Source: an uncultured Alistipes sp. (lineage in GTDB: Bacteria; Bacteroidota; Bacteroidia; Bacteroidales; Rikenellaceae). From it: a DNA stretch of 64,000 nt. The position numbers and the translations under genes are program-made. Position 1 is the stretch's first letter. Each line of letters begins with the position of its first letter. This document shows positions 32,921 to 43,439 of the stretch, piece by piece. The notes beneath the pieces were generated by a model, which made no database searches, was not told the DNA's origin, and worked only from the letters and a program-made list of their open reading frames with translations. Where the stretch lies: the NCBI GenBank assembly GCA_947364365.1, contig CANASP010000002.1, forward strand, positions 62,001-126,000, in the 5' to 3' direction.

Positions 32921-35067
32921 CGTTTGTCGGTTTCAGGGTTGGCAGAGTCGGCCGCGGCATCGGTTGCGGACGGCCGGGCGGCAGGAGCCGCGGAGTCGGC
33001 GGAGTCGGCGGAGTCGGCCGGGGCGGCGGACACGGCGGACGCATCCGTCGCTTCCGGGGCGCTGTCGTCCGCTGCCCGCACAGCGGCTTCGCGCGCCGCC
33101 TCGGCATCCGCTTCGCGGCGCAGGGCGGCGGCTTCGGCCTCGCGGCGCTCGCGCTCGATGTCCTTCTTGCGGCGGCCGAAGATGCGCTCGACATCCTCGG
33201 TGAAGACCACCTCGCGGGCGAGCAGCAGCTCGGCGAGCTCCTTCACCCCGGCGGCGTGGTCGCGCAGCACGCGCTCGGCCATGGCCAGCGCCTCGTCGAC
33301 CAGCCGGCGCGCCTCGGCGTCGAGCAGCTCGGCCGTATGTTCGGAATAGGGTTTGGTCAGCGCCATGTCGCTCTGCCCCGTCGAATCGTAGAACGAGAGG
33401 GCTCCCACGGCCTCGCTCATGCCGTAGTAGGCGACCATGGCGTAGGCCTGGCGCGTCACGCGCTCCAGGTCGTTGAGCGCACCGGTCGAGAGGTGGCCGA
33501 AGTGGATCTGCTCCGACACGCGCCCGCCCAGCGTCGCGGCCAGCTGATCCATCATCTGCCCGCGCGTGGTGATCTGCCGCTCCTCGGGCAGGTACCACGC
33601 CGCACCGAGCGCCTTGCCGCGCGGGATGATCGTCACCTTGATGAGCGGATTGGCGTTCTCCAGGATCCAGCTCACGGCGGCATGGCCCGCCTCGTGGTAG
33701 GCGATGATGCGCTTCTCCTCGTCGGTGATGATCTTGTTCTTGCGTTCGAGGCCCCCCACGATGCGGTCGATCGCGGCGAGGAAATCCTCCTTCGAGATGA
33801 ATTTCTTGTCGTGGCGCGCGGCGATCAGTGCCGCCTCGTTGCAGACGTTGGCGATGTCGGCGCCCGAGAAGCCGGGGGTCTGGCGCGCCAGGAACGAACG
33901 GTCGAGCGCCGGGTCGAGCTTCAGCGCGCGCAGGTGGACCTCGAAGATCTCCTCGCGCTCCTTGACGTCGGGCAGCCCCACCTCGATCTGACGGTCGAAG
34001 CGGCCGGCGCGCATCAGCGCCTTGTCGAGAATGTCGGCGCGGTTGGTGGCGGCCAGCACGATCACGCCCGTGTTGGTCTGGAAGCCGTCCATCTCGGTGA
34101 GCAGCTGGTTGAGCGTGTTCTCGCGCTCGTCGTTGCCCGAGAAGCCGGCGTTCTTGCCGCGGGCGCGGCCGATGGCGTCGATCTCGTCGATGAAGACGAT
34201 GCAGGGGGCCTTCTGCTTGGCCTGCTCGAAGAGGTCGCGCACGCGCGAGGCGCCCACGCCGACGAACATCTCCACGAAATCGGACCCCGAGATGGAGAGG
34301 AACGGCACGTTGGCCTCGCCCGCCACAGCCTTGGCCAGCAGCGTCTTGCCCGTGCCCGGAGGGCCTACGAGCAGCGCCCCCTTGGGGATCTTGGCGCCCA
34401 GCTCGCGGTATTTGTCGGCCTTGCGGAGGAAGTCGACGATCTCCATGATCTCGACCTTGGCCTCCTCCAGGCCGGCCACGTCCTTGAAGGTCACGCGGCG
34501 CGCGTTGTCCTTGTCGAAGACCTGCGCGCGGGCCTTGCCCACGTTCATGATGCCGCCGCCCCCGGCACCGCCGCCGCGCGACATCGAGCGCATGAGGAAG
34601 AACCACACGCCGATGATGAGCAGCCACGGCAGGAAGTTGACCAGCAGCGTCGTCCAGTCGTTGGCCCGGTTCTCGTAGACGACCGGCACGACGTGGCCCG
34701 AGCGCTGCTCGACCGCGCGCAGGTCCTCGCGCAGGGCGTCGACCGAACCGATCGTGAAGGTCATCTGCACGCCCCGTTCGGGCAGGCGCTTCAGGCGCGT
34801 GTCGACCGAATCGCGGCGGTAGCGCTCCACGGCCTCGCGGTGCAGGTAGACCTGCGCCTCGGTGCGGTTGATGACCTGGATCTTCTCCACCTCGCCCTCG
34901 GCGACCATCCGCTCGACGGTCGTCCAGTCGCCCTGCAACGGCGTGTCGTTCTGCTCGCCGAAGAGCCACCAGCCGACGATCAGCGCGGCGATCATGCCGT
35001 AGATCCAGTAGGTCGGACGCGGCATATTGACGTTCATCCTGTTTTTATTGCGGTTCTGCGTTGCCAT
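32917..35067 (-). CDS. ftsH: ATP-dependent zinc metalloprotease FtsH
   Basis: FtsH is a membrane-anchored AAA+ protease for membrane and regulatory proteins. Over 716 residues it shows an N-terminal membrane helix ([18 protein letters not shown]), a periplasmic part, a second helix ([20 protein letters not shown]), the AAA module with GPPGTGKT and DEIDAIGR, and zinc motif H458-E-A-G-H462. The C-terminus is extended by about 60 Ala/Ser/Asp-rich residues, ending in a run of Ser-Ala-Asp repeats encoded by GGAGTCGGC units on the plus strand. It starts 3 bases after rsfS and overlaps cdsA. Confidence 0.97.
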   Translation of the reverse strand: MATQNRNKNRMNVNMPRPTYWIYGMIAALIVGWWLFGEQNDTPLQGDWTTVERMVAEGEVEKIQVINRTEAQVYLHREAVERYRRDSVDTRLKRLPERGVQMTFTIGSVDALREDLRAVEQRSGHVVPVVYENRANDWTTLLVNFLPWLLIIGVWFFLMRSMSRGGGAGGGGIMNVGKARAQVFDKDNARRVTFKDVAGLEEAKVEIMEIVDFLRKADKYRELGAKIPKGALLVGPPGTGKTLLAKAVAGEANVPFLSISGSDFVEMFVGVGASRVRDLFEQAKQKAPCIVFIDEIDAIGRARGKNAGFSGNDERENTLNQLLTEMDGFQTNTGVIVLAATNRADILDKALMRAGRFDRQIEVGLPDVKEREEIFEVHLRALKLDPALDRSFLARQTPGFSGADIANVCNEAALIAARHDKKFISKEDFLAAIDRIVGGLERKNKIITDEEKRIIAYHEAGHAAVSWILENANPLIKVTIIPRGKALGAAWYLPEERQITTRGQMMDQLAATLGGRVSEQIHFGHLSTGALNDLERVTRQAYAMVAYYGMSEAVGALSFYDSTGQSDMALTKPYSEHTAELLDAEARRLVDEALAMAERVLRDHAAGVKELAELLLAREVVFTEDVERIFGRRKKDIERERREAEAAALRREADAEAAREAAVRAADDSAPEATDASAVSAAPADSADSADSAAPAARPSATDAAADSANPETDKR

Positions 35068-35070
35068 ACC

Positions 35071-35436
35071 TTACATTTCGTATTCGTAGCGTTTCGCCGG
35101 GGCATCGGCCCACAACTCCTCCAGGCGGTAGAAGTCGCGCAGCTCGGTCTGGAAGATGTGCACCACCACGTCGACGTAGTCCATGGCGATCCACACGGCG
35201 TTCTGCTGCCCCTCGATGCGCCAGAGCTTCTCGCCCAGCTCTTCGAGCACCTTCTCCTCGATGCCCGCGGCGATGGCGGCCACCTGGGTCGTCGAGTCGG
35301 CGTTGCACACCACGAAATGGGAGCAGATCGCCCCGTCGAAACCCCGCAGGTCGAGCGATACGATGTTCTGCCCCTTCTTGTCTTCGATCGCACCGACGAT
35401 CGTCTCTATCAGTTTGTCCATGTTATCGTTTTCCAT
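35071..35436 (-). CDS. rsfS: Ribosomal silencing factor RsfS
   Basis: RsfS binds L14 of the large ribosomal subunit and blocks subunit joining when nutrients are short. The 121-residue protein carries the DUF143 core: KKGQNIVSLDLRGFDGAICS, HFVVCNADSTTQVAAIA, VWIAMDYVDVVVHIF and LRDFYRLEELWADAP. The start at 35436 (MENDNMDKL) gives the normal length; the same frame is open much further upstream but without homology. It is the first gene of the long operon, about 95 bases below a TACCTTTG promoter, and ends 3 bases before ftsH, as in many Bacteroidetes. Confidence 0.96.
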   Translation of the reverse strand: MENDNMDKLIETIVGAIEDKKGQNIVSLDLRGFDGAICSHFVVCNADSTTQVAAIAAGIEEKVLEELGEKLWRIEGQQNAVWIAMDYVDVVVHIFQTELRDFYRLEELWADAPAKRYEYEM

Positions 35437-35533
35437 ATAATCCCTAATTTTACCGTTCCGCCCGGGCCCGAAAACCGGGAGCGCAGGCGAGCGCCGCCCC
35501 GGCGATGTTCCGAACGAATGTCTTTGGCGCAGC

Positions 35534-35541
35534 CAAAGGTA
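35534..35541 (-). promoter_or_regulatory. -7 element of the rsfS-ftsH-...-ahcY operon
   Basis: Minus-strand TACCTTTG with an adjoining 7-bp inverted repeat CTTTGGC-GCA-GCCAAAG (35523-35539) that overlaps it. The untranslated leader to rsfS would be about 90 bases. Confidence 0.6.
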
Positions 35542-35660
35542 CGAAATAGAATCGACAATCGAAAATCCCGCGACAAAAACACCCCAGCAAAACCCGCGCC
35601 GAACCGCCCGGGCGGGGTGCGGAGAAGGCCCGCCCCGGGGCCGGCCGCCCGTTCCGGGGT

Positions 35661-36584
35661 TCAGCGCGCCGCGGCGACGACCTCCGCGGTTTCGCTCCGG
35701 CCCGTCCGTTCGAGGATCGTCTCCGACAACGCCCGGATGATCGAACTCTTGACATAGGTGCGCCGCACGGCCACGGCGATCTTGCGCGACATGGCCCCTT
35801 TGGCCAGCGGCTTGAGGCGGTCGCGCCGCTCGGCGGGGATGTAGTCGACGGCCATCTCGGGGATGATCGTCAGCGAGGCCGTGCAGTCGACGATGCGCAT
35901 GAGCGTTTCGAGCGACCCCGACTCGAAGGTGTAGTGCGAAGGCATCTCGCGCTTGGCCTGGCACAGTTCGATGATCTGGTCGCGCATGCAGTTGCCGGGG
36001 CTCAGGATCACGAGGTCCTTGAGGTCGATGTCCTCGATGCGCACGTTCTGCCGCTCGTAGAGCGGGTTTTCGGGCGAGACGTAGGCGTGGAAGCGGTCGT
36101 TGAAGAGCTCCTGTTCGAGAATCCCCTCGCCGCACGTGCCGCTGGCCACCAGCGCCGCGTCGATCCGGTCGCGCTTGAGCGCCTCGACGATCTCGGCGGT
36201 CTTCATCTCCGAGACCTCCAGCTCGACCTTCGGGTAACGGCGCACGAAGTCGGGGATGAAGCGGTGGAGCAGGTAGGGGGCGATCGTCGGGATCACGCCC
36301 AGACGCAGCTTGCCCGCCGTCTCGCCCTTGAGCTCGGCCACCGCCTCGCGGATGTTGTTGTAGGCCCTGAGCGCCTCGCGCGCCCTCTCGAGCACCACCT
36401 CGCCCGCCTCGGTGGGGATCACCGGTTTTTTCGAGCGGTCGAGCAGCACCACGCCCAGCTCCTCTTCGAGCGACTTGACCTGCATGCTCAACGAGGGCTG
36501 CGTCACGAAACAATGTTCGGCGGCCTGCGAGAAACTGCCGCAATTGGCCACGGCCAAAAGGTATTCGAGTTGAACGATCGTCAT
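35661..36584 (-). CDS. oxyR: Hydrogen peroxide-sensing LysR regulator OxyR
   Basis: OxyR activates peroxide-defence genes after disulfide formation. The 307-residue LysR protein has an N-terminal winged helix (YLLAVANCGSFSQAAEHC, then TQPSLSMQVKSLEEELG) and an effector domain with the redox pair in SPGNCMRDQIIELC, which aligns with the C-M/L-RDQ...C motif of known OxyR proteins. This distinguishes it from generic LysR members. Length is typical. The upstream region is AT-rich with TATATTTT as a possible promoter; no divergent target gene is directly adjacent except trpS 293 bases away. Confidence 0.93.
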   Translation of the reverse strand: MTIVQLEYLLAVANCGSFSQAAEHCFVTQPSLSMQVKSLEEELGVVLLDRSKKPVIPTEAGEVVLERAREALRAYNNIREAVAELKGETAGKLRLGVIPTIAPYLLHRFIPDFVRRYPKVELEVSEMKTAEIVEALKRDRIDAALVASGTCGEGILEQELFNDRFHAYVSPENPLYERQNVRIEDIDLKDLVILSPGNCMRDQIIELCQAKREMPSHYTFESGSLETLMRIVDCTASLTIIPEMAVDYIPAERRDRLKPLAKGAMSRKIAVAVRRTYVKSSIIRALSETILERTGRSETAEVVAAAR

Positions 36585-36646
36585 AACGGAGAATTATTTC
36601 ACACGACGAAAATATAAAATTATCCGATATTGACCAACTTTTTTAG

Positions 36647-38002
<1,356 letters not shown>

Positions 38003-38061
38003 CGACTGCCCCGCCGGACGGGCCGCGACCGCAGCGGTCCGCCGGCCGAATCCGACCGCCG

Positions 38062-39849
38062 ATGAACCTCCGTCTCCGCGCCGAGCGCATCTACGCCCTT
38101 TTCTACCGCCTCACGCGGCGGTTATCCCACAGCCAGATGCTCATGCTGCTGGCCGTGGTCGTCGGCGTGCTCGCCGGGCTGGGCACGTGGCTCTTCGAGG
38201 TGCTGCTCTACACCATCAAGGGGGGCCTGACGCGCTGGTTCCCGGTCGACAGCGCCCACTTCCTCTTCCTCGTCTACCCCGCCGCGGGCATCATCCTCGC
38301 CACGCTGTTCGTGCGCTACGTCGTGCGCGACAACATCTCCGAGGGGGTCACGCGCGTGCTCTACGCCATGTCGCGGCGCAATTCGCGCATCGCGCGCCAC
38401 AACTGCTGGACCTCGATCGTGGGCGGCGCCACGACCATCGGCTTCGGCGGCTCGGTGGGCCCCGAGGCCCCGATCGTGCTGACGGGCGCCGCCATCGGCT
38501 CGAACGTCGGCCGCCTGGCGCGCCTCAACTACAAGCACACCACGCTGCTGCTGTGCTGCGGCGCGGGCGCCGCCCTCGCGGCGATCTTCAAGGCGCCGAT
38601 CACGGGCGTGGTCTTCGTCCTCGAAATCCTGATGCTCGACATCACCGCCGGCTCGGTCATCCCGCTGCTGATCGCCTCGATCACCGCCACGACGATGGCC
38701 TTCATGCTGCGCGGATTCGACCCCATCCTCGCCGTGACGCTCGCCCCCGAGGATGCCTTCGAACTGTGGCAGATCCCGCTCTACATCCTGCTGGGCGGGC
38801 TGTGCGGCCTGATGGCGTGGTACTTCACCTCGATGAACGCCCGTGTGGGAGGCTGGTTCAAGCGCTTCGACAGGCAGTACAAGAAGTGGATCGCCGGAGG
38901 CGTCATCCTCGGCGTGCTGATCTTCGTCTTCCCGCCCCTCTACGGCGAGGGCTACGAGGGCTTCACGTCGCTCATGCACGGACGCGCCTACGAGCTGTTC
39001 GACAACTCGCTCTTCTACCGCTTCCGCGACATCGACTGGGTGGTGATCCTCTTCGTCGTGGCGACCATGTTCTTCAAGGTCGTCGCCATGGCCTCGACCA
39101 ACGCCGCGGGCGGCGTGGGCGGTACGTTCGCCCCGTCGCTTTTCGTCGGCGCCTTCACCGGCGCCACGCTGGCCCTGCTCTGCAACTTCGTCTTCGAATG
39201 GCAGGTGCCCATCGTCTCGTTCACGCTCGTGGGCATGGCAGGGGTCATGGCGGGGGTGATGAACGCACCGCTCACCTCGATCTTCCTCATCGCCGAGCTC
39301 TCGAACGGCTACGGGCTCTTCATCCCGCTGATGATTACGGCCTGCATCTCGTTCGCCGTCGACTACTGGCTCGACCCCGACTCGATCTACACCAAGCAGC
39401 TGCGCCAGCGCGGCGAGCTGCTCACCCACGACAAGGACCAGTCGGTCTTCGTCTTCCTCCGGCTCGAGGAGCTGATGGAGACCGACTTCCTGCGCATCAA
39501 GGAGCACTTCACGCTGGGCGACATCGTCCACATCATCTCCACGGCGCGCCGCAACATCTTCCCCGTGATCGACAACTTCGGCCGCCTGCTGGGCGTCGTC
39601 CAGCTCGACGACCTGCGCGAGGACATGTTCAAACACGAAAAATACGGGCTGCCGATCTCCCACTACATGATCCAGCCGCCCGACAAGATTCTCGAACACG
39701 AGTCGATCCAGAGTATCCTACCCAAGTTCGAGGACAACCACACCTGGATGCTGCCCGTGGTCGACAAGCAGAACCACTACCTGGGCTTCATCTCCAAGTC
39801 GCGTATCCTGAACGCCTACCGCGAGCAGCTGGTGAAGATCCAGCAGTAG
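38062..39849 (+). CDS. ClC-family chloride channel with C-terminal CBS domains
   Basis: A 595-residue membrane protein. Residues about 20-440 form the ClC core with many helices and the pore motifs GFGGSVGPEAPIV (127-139), AAGGVGGTFAPSLFVG and the N-terminal WFPVDSAH region. The final 135 residues hold two CBS motifs (IVHIISTARRNIFPVIDNF, then ILPKFEDNHTWMLPVVD) that may bind adenylates. At the place of the external gating Glu of ClC exchangers (GREGP) this protein has Val132 (GSVGP), which favours channel over antiporter behaviour. The start at 38062 follows trpS by 59 bases. Confidence 0.9.
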   Translation: MNLRLRAERIYALFYRLTRRLSHSQMLMLLAVVVGVLAGLGTWLFEVLLYTIKGGLTRWFPVDSAHFLFLVYPAAGIILATLFVRYVVRDNISEGVTRVLYAMSRRNSRIARHNCWTSIVGGATTIGFGGSVGPEAPIVLTGAAIGSNVGRLARLNYKHTTLLLCCGAGAALAAIFKAPITGVVFVLEILMLDITAGSVIPLLIASITATTMAFMLRGFDPILAVTLAPEDAFELWQIPLYILLGGLCGLMAWYFTSMNARVGGWFKRFDRQYKKWIAGGVILGVLIFVFPPLYGEGYEGFTSLMHGRAYELFDNSLFYRFRDIDWVVILFVVATMFFKVVAMASTNAAGGVGGTFAPSLFVGAFTGATLALLCNFVFEWQVPIVSFTLVGMAGVMAGVMNAPLTSIFLIAELSNGYGLFIPLMITACISFAVDYWLDPDSIYTKQLRQRGELLTHDKDQSVFVFLRLEELMETDFLRIKEHFTLGDIVHIISTARRNIFPVIDNFGRLLGVVQLDDLREDMFKHEKYGLPISHYMIQPPDKILEHESIQSILPKFEDNHTWMLPVVDKQNHYLGFISKSRILNAYREQLVKIQQ

Positions 39850-39991
39850 CGCCGAAAGGGCAGCCCCGGCCCTCCGGCGGAACGGCTCCCTGCCCAGCTA
39901 CTCCCGCGGAACGGTCGCCGGCCCGTCGCCGGAATACCTGCCCCCGAAACGACATCCTCCGGCCACGCCCGGAACAACACGAAACCGCATG

Positions 39992-40318
39992 ATGAACATC
40001 GAACTCTTCGACCGGACCGACTGCGCCGTCACGGCGTGCGACACCGAGGGCACGGTCCTCTACCAGAACGAACGCTCCGTTGCCGTCAACGGCGACGTGC
40101 GGGGCCGCTCGCTCCTCCCCTGCCACAACGAGCGCTCGCGCGCGACGATCGCCCGGCTGCTCGCCGAGGGCGGCCGCAACGTCTACACCATCGAGAAACA
40201 CGGCATCCGCAAGTTGATCTACCAGACGGTCTGGCGCCGCAGCGAGGGCGCAATCGGCGGTCTGGTCGAGTTTTCGATGGAGCTCCCCGACGCGATGCCC
40301 CACTACGTGCGGGGGTGA
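39992..40318 (+). CDS. Small single-domain PAS-like protein
   Basis: A protein of 108 residues that is all PAS fold: ELFDRTDCAVTACDTEGTV, LYQNERSVAVNGD, the turn GRSLLPCHNERSRATI and the closing strands VYTIEKHGIRKLIYQTVW. It has no output domain or membrane part, so it may bind a small ligand or dimerise with another PAS protein. Two ATGs (39989, 39992) are possible starts. It is followed by a terminator and no partner is adjacent. Confidence 0.75.
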   Translation: MNIELFDRTDCAVTACDTEGTVLYQNERSVAVNGDVRGRSLLPCHNERSRATIARLLAEGGRNVYTIEKHGIRKLIYQTVWRRSEGAIGGLVEFSMELPDAMPHYVRG

Positions 40319-40373
40319 TCCCCTCTCCGGCCCGGGAAAGCAGCCGCCAACTACTTTCGCGTGCCCGAATTTT

Positions 40374-40402
40374 CGGAGGACAGGTTATGCCCTCCGTTTT
40401 TT
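40374..40402 (+). terminator. Terminator after the PAS gene
   Basis: Stem CGGAGG / CCTCCG with an 11-base loop and six T. Confidence 0.7.
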
Positions 40403-40425
40403 ATTCGCAAAATTTGTCGTGTTTG

Positions 40426-40457
40426 TTTGTCGATATGTAAATTATTCTTTACATTTG
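40426..40457 (+). promoter_or_regulatory. Full Bacteroidetes promoter for the membrane/XRE pair
   Basis: TTTG at 40426-40429 and TACATTTG at 40450-40457 are spaced by 20 bases, the textbook -33/-7 arrangement of Bacteroidetes sigma-AB, 29 bases before the ATG. Confidence 0.75.
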
Positions 40458-40486
40458 CAGCAGGTCACCCCCCCTAAAACTTCGCA

Positions 40487-40936
40487 ATGATGAAAAAAGA
40501 CCTTCTGCTGCCCCACGGTTGCCGAAAGATCGGCTGGGCGATGCTTATCCCCGCGGCCGCACTGGGCTTCGCGCTGAAATTGGCCGACTTCGACCTCGAA
40601 TGGCTCGCCGCGGCCTTCGACCGCTGGCTTCCGGGCATGCCGATCATCGAGACCCTCAACAACGTCGCCCTGATCGGCACGCTCGCCGGACTGCTGCTCG
40701 TCGCCTGCTCGCGCGAGCGGGTCGAGGACGAGATGATCGGACGCATGCGGCTCAACGCGCTGCTCGTGGCGCTCTACGCCAACTCGGCCTACATCGTCGC
40801 AGCCGCCCTGACGACCTACGGGTTCAAGTTCTTCAACGTAATGGTCTACAACCTGCTGACCCTGCCCGCGATCTTCCTCGCGGTCTACCGCTGGCAGCTC
40901 TGGCAGGCAAGAAAGGAGGCCGTGGATGAAGAATAG
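40487..40936 (+). CDS. Four-helix membrane protein (DUF2975-like)
   Basis: A 149-residue protein with four membrane helices near 15-35, 55-77, 88-110 and 114-135 and short loops. Its pairing with a small XRE regulator that overlaps its last codons by 11 bases is the same arrangement as DUF2975/YozG-type pairs, so I place it there tentatively. The helices carry few charged residues, and there is no transport or catalytic motif. It may act as a membrane sensor that holds or silences its partner regulator. Confidence 0.6.
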   Translation: MMKKDLLLPHGCRKIGWAMLIPAAALGFALKLADFDLEWLAAAFDRWLPGMPIIETLNNVALIGTLAGLLLVACSRERVEDEMIGRMRLNALLVALYANSAYIVAAALTTYGFKFFNVMVYNLLTLPAIFLAVYRWQLWQARKEAVDEE

Positions 40937-41126
40937 GATCCGCGTCGCGCGCGCCGAGGTGCGCCTCACGCAGCAGCAGCTGGCCGACGCCGTGGGCGTC
41001 AGCCGCCAGACGATCAACGCCATCGAGGCCGGACGCTTCGTCCCCTCGACCCTGCTGGCGCTCAAGATCGCCCGGCAGTTCGAAAAACCCGTCGAGGAGC
41101 TCTTCCAGCTCGACGAGGAGGATTGA
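40926..41126 (+). CDS. Small XRE-family HTH regulator
   Basis: A 66-residue single-domain Cro/CI-type helix-turn-helix: RVARAEVRLTQQQLADAVGV, SRQTINAIEAGRFVPS and the C-terminal helix LKIARQFEKPVEELF. It belongs to the YozG/xenobiotic-response small-regulator group. It overlaps the membrane protein gene by 11 bases and is followed by a strong hairpin, so the two form a self-contained unit. The target operator is unknown. Confidence 0.92.
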   Translation: MKNRIRVARAEVRLTQQQLADAVGVSRQTINAIEAGRFVPSTLLALKIARQFEKPVEELFQLDEED

Positions 41127-41182
41127 CCCTCCGCACGGGTCGTCGCGCCGAAAAGCGGCACAACCCGCCCGAAACCCAAACG

Positions 41183-41217
41183 AAAGGGGTGAACCGCTCG
41201 ATACGGTTCACCCCTTT
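41183..41217 (+). terminator. Terminator after the XRE gene
   Basis: Perfect 14-bp stem AAAGGGGTGAACCG / CGGTTCACCCCTTT with loop CTCGATA, extended by CCCAAA/TTTGGG-like flanks. Confidence 0.75.
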
Positions 41218-41222
41218 GGGTT

Positions 41223-41701
41223 CGCGCCGGCAAGGCCCGGCCTATTATGGTTCGGAAGGAGCCCCTGCACCTTTCAATCCGCAACAGGCGAAAACAGCTC
41301 ATCCCGAGGATTTTACGCGGCGTGTTGTTCCCTTTGCAGGCTGGGGCGGTCGCGCCGAAGGCGCGAGCCGGCAATGGGATGAAGCCAAAGGCTTCGATTT
41401 TCATGTGATTGCTCAAATTTGCAGACGTCCGCCCGGAGTGGCTGCGGGCTGCACGGCCTTAAAGGCCGCCTCTTGCCTCCTAATTCGAGTCGTAACCTGC
41501 GAAGACACGAACGAACCACCGAAGCTGCGGGCTGCGCAGCTCGAAGAGCCGCTGTTTTTCCACCAAAGGGCCTTCGCCGCCGGCCGCATCCCGAAGAGAC
41601 CGCTCCCCCCCCGACAGCAGATGGCAGCCCGGCGGGCTGCCATCTGCAATCGTATTTACGTTCATCTGTCCCGGGCCGACCCGGGCCGGCGGACCGCTCC
41701 G
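41223..41701. other. Gene-free gap with degenerate hairpin repeats
   Basis: No credible coding frame is seen in about 480 bases. The stretch 41425-41470 reads, on the minus strand, as a hairpin GGCCTTTAAGGCC followed by a CCCGCAGCCACTCCGGGCGGAC block, a decayed copy of the dispersed hairpin repeat. A second fragment (hairpin CTCTTCGAG plus GCGCAGCCCGCAGC) lies around 41520-41552. Confidence 0.55.
41617..41647. terminator. Strong palindrome near the kdsD 3' end
   Basis: Arms GCAGATGGCAGCCC / GGGCTGCCATCTGC are perfect over 14 bp with a 3-base loop. It lies 55 bases past the kdsD stop on the minus strand and may end that operon. Confidence 0.65.
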
Positions 41702-42670
41702 TCAGAGCTTGATGTCGTAGATCTGGATCACCCCCTGCAAGCGGCCGGCGGCGTCGGTGACGAGCAGCGAGGTGATCTTGTTGCGCGTCATCATCTTCTC
41801 GGCCTCGATAAGCTTCTCGTCGGCGGCGATGGTCTTGGGCGAGGGGGTGGCGATGTCGCGGGCCGTGATGTTGAAGAACTCGGCGCGGCGGCGCTCCATC
41901 GTGCGGCGGATGTCGCCGTCGGTGACGATGCCCTCGATGCGCTCGCCGTCGCAGACGACGATCAGCCCCAGTCCCCCCTTCGAGATGGCGTGGATCATCT
42001 CCGCAGCCGGGCAGTCGGGCGCCACTACCGGTAGGTCGTGGTCGCGCATGACGTTGCCCACGGTCATCAGCAGGCGCCGGCCCAGACTGCCGCCGGGGTG
42101 CAGGCGCGCGAAATCGACGCTCGTGAAGCCGCGCAGGTGCATAAGCGACACGGCCAGCGCATCGCCCATGGCGATCTGCGCCGTCGTCGAGCTCGTGGGG
42201 GCCAGGTGGAGGATGCAGGCCTCCTCCTTGACCCCGACGTCGAGGTGCACGTCGGAGTTGCGCGCCAATGCCGAGTCGGGATTGCCCGTCATCGAGACCA
42301 ACCGGTTGCCGTTGGAGTGGATGAAGGGGACGATCTTGAGGATCTCGTCGGTCTCACCCGAGTAGGAGAGCGCCAGCACGACATCCTCCGGAGAGATCAT
42401 GCCCAGGTCGCCGTGGAAGGCCTCGCCGGGGTGGAGGAAGAAGCTCGGCGTGCCGGTCGAGGCGAGCGTCGCGGCGATCTTGCGCCCCACGAGGCCCGAC
42501 TTGCCCATCCCCGTGACGATGCACTTGCCGCGGGCCGCGAGGATCAGCTCCACGGCCCGCGCGAAGTCGTCGCCCAGGGTCGCCTCCATGTCGCGGAGGG
42601 CCAGCATCTCGGTACGGATGGCCCGGCGGGCCACCTCCACGATCTGCCGTTTGTCGTTGTCGTTCATCAT
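41702..42670 (-). CDS. kdsD: D-arabinose 5-phosphate isomerase
   Basis: This enzyme makes arabinose 5-phosphate from ribulose 5-phosphate, the first step to Kdo. The 322-residue protein has an N-terminal SIS domain (CIVTGMGKSGLVGRKIAATL, STGTPSFFLHPGEAFHGDLG, SYSGETDEILK) and two C-terminal CBS domains (VVAPDCPAAEMIHAISKGG, then IAADEKLIEAEKMMTRNKIT). The start ATG overlaps the kdsA stop (TAATG), so it is coupled to kdsA. KdsD and the capsule-type KpsF/GutQ isozymes look alike; the kdsA-kdsB neighbours favour KdsD. Confidence 0.95.
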   Translation of the reverse strand: MMNDNDKRQIVEVARRAIRTEMLALRDMEATLGDDFARAVELILAARGKCIVTGMGKSGLVGRKIAATLASTGTPSFFLHPGEAFHGDLGMISPEDVVLALSYSGETDEILKIVPFIHSNGNRLVSMTGNPDSALARNSDVHLDVGVKEEACILHLAPTSSTTAQIAMGDALAVSLMHLRGFTSVDFARLHPGGSLGRRLLMTVGNVMRDHDLPVVAPDCPAAEMIHAISKGGLGLIVVCDGERIEGIVTDGDIRRTMERRRAEFFNITARDIATPSPKTIAADEKLIEAEKMMTRNKITSLLVTDAAGRLQGVIQIYDIKL

Positions 42671-43416
42671 TATAGCAGGGTTTTGATGAGGTTTTCCAGA
42701 TCGTCGAGCCGCAGCATGTTGGGCCCGTCGCTCTTCGCCGCATCGGGGTCGGGATGGACCTCGAAGAAGAAGCCGTTGGCACCGAACGCCTTGGCGGCAC
42801 GGGCCATCGCCGGCACGAACTCGCGGTTGCCGCCCGTCTTGCCCCCGGCGGCGCCGGGGCGCTGCACCGAGTGGGTGCAGTCCATCACCACCGTCGGGGC
42901 GATCGCGAGCATGTCGGGGATGTTGCGGAAGTCGACCACCAGGTTGTTGTAGCCGTAGATGTTGCCCCGCTCGGTGAGCCAGATGTCGGCGGCTCCCGCC
43001 TCGCGGGCCTTCTCGTAGGGGTAGCGCATATCGGCGCCCGAGAGGAACTGCGCCTTCTTGATGTTGACCGTCCGGCCCGTCTTCGCGGCGGCGACGAGCA
43101 GGTCGGTCTGGCGGCAGAGGAATGCGGGGATCTGCAACACGTCGACCACCTCGGCGGCCGGCGCGGCCTGCCACGCCTCGTGGATGTCGGTCAACAGGCC
43201 GAGGCCCCACTTCGACTTCACGTCGGCGAGCATCTGCAACCCGCGGTCGATGCCCGGCCCGCGGAACGAGGCGATCGACGTGCGGTTGGCCTTGTCGAAC
43301 GACGCCTTGAAGAGGATCTCCACACCCAGCGAACGGCGGATGGCCACCAGGCGCTCGGCCACCGTATCGAGCAGTTCGGCCGATTCGATCACGCACGGCC
43401 CGGCAATGAACTTCAT
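42670..43416 (-). CDS. kdsA: 3-deoxy-8-phosphooctulonate synthase
   Basis: KdsA condenses arabinose 5-phosphate with phosphoenolpyruvate to Kdo 8-phosphate. The 248-residue TIM-barrel protein opens FIAGPCVIESAELL and carries FKASFDKANRTS, DVLQIPAFLCRQTDLL, LTERGNIYGYNNLVVDFRN and VMDCTHSVQRPG. Presence of the DCTHSVQRP motif and the absence of extra DAHP-type segments separate it from DAHP synthase. It ends in the kdsD start and is preceded by kdsB with a 23-base AT-rich gap. Confidence 0.97.
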   Translation of the reverse strand: MKFIAGPCVIESAELLDTVAERLVAIRRSLGVEILFKASFDKANRTSIASFRGPGIDRGLQMLADVKSKWGLGLLTDIHEAWQAAPAAEVVDVLQIPAFLCRQTDLLVAAAKTGRTVNIKKAQFLSGADMRYPYEKAREAGAADIWLTERGNIYGYNNLVVDFRNIPDMLAIAPTVVMDCTHSVQRPGAAGGKTGGNREFVPAMARAAKAFGANGFFFEVHPDPDAAKSDGPNMLRLDDLENLIKTLL

Positions 43417-43439
43417 AATTAAGAGTTAAGAATTACAAA
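43417..43439. repeat. AT-rich spacer resembling the panC upstream block
   Basis: This short AT-rich gap between kdsB and kdsA, continuing a few bases into kdsB to 43446, reads on the minus strand GAATTTTTAATT...CTTAA...TTAATTAT. The same pieces occur in the same order at 20687-20722. Confidence 0.45.
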
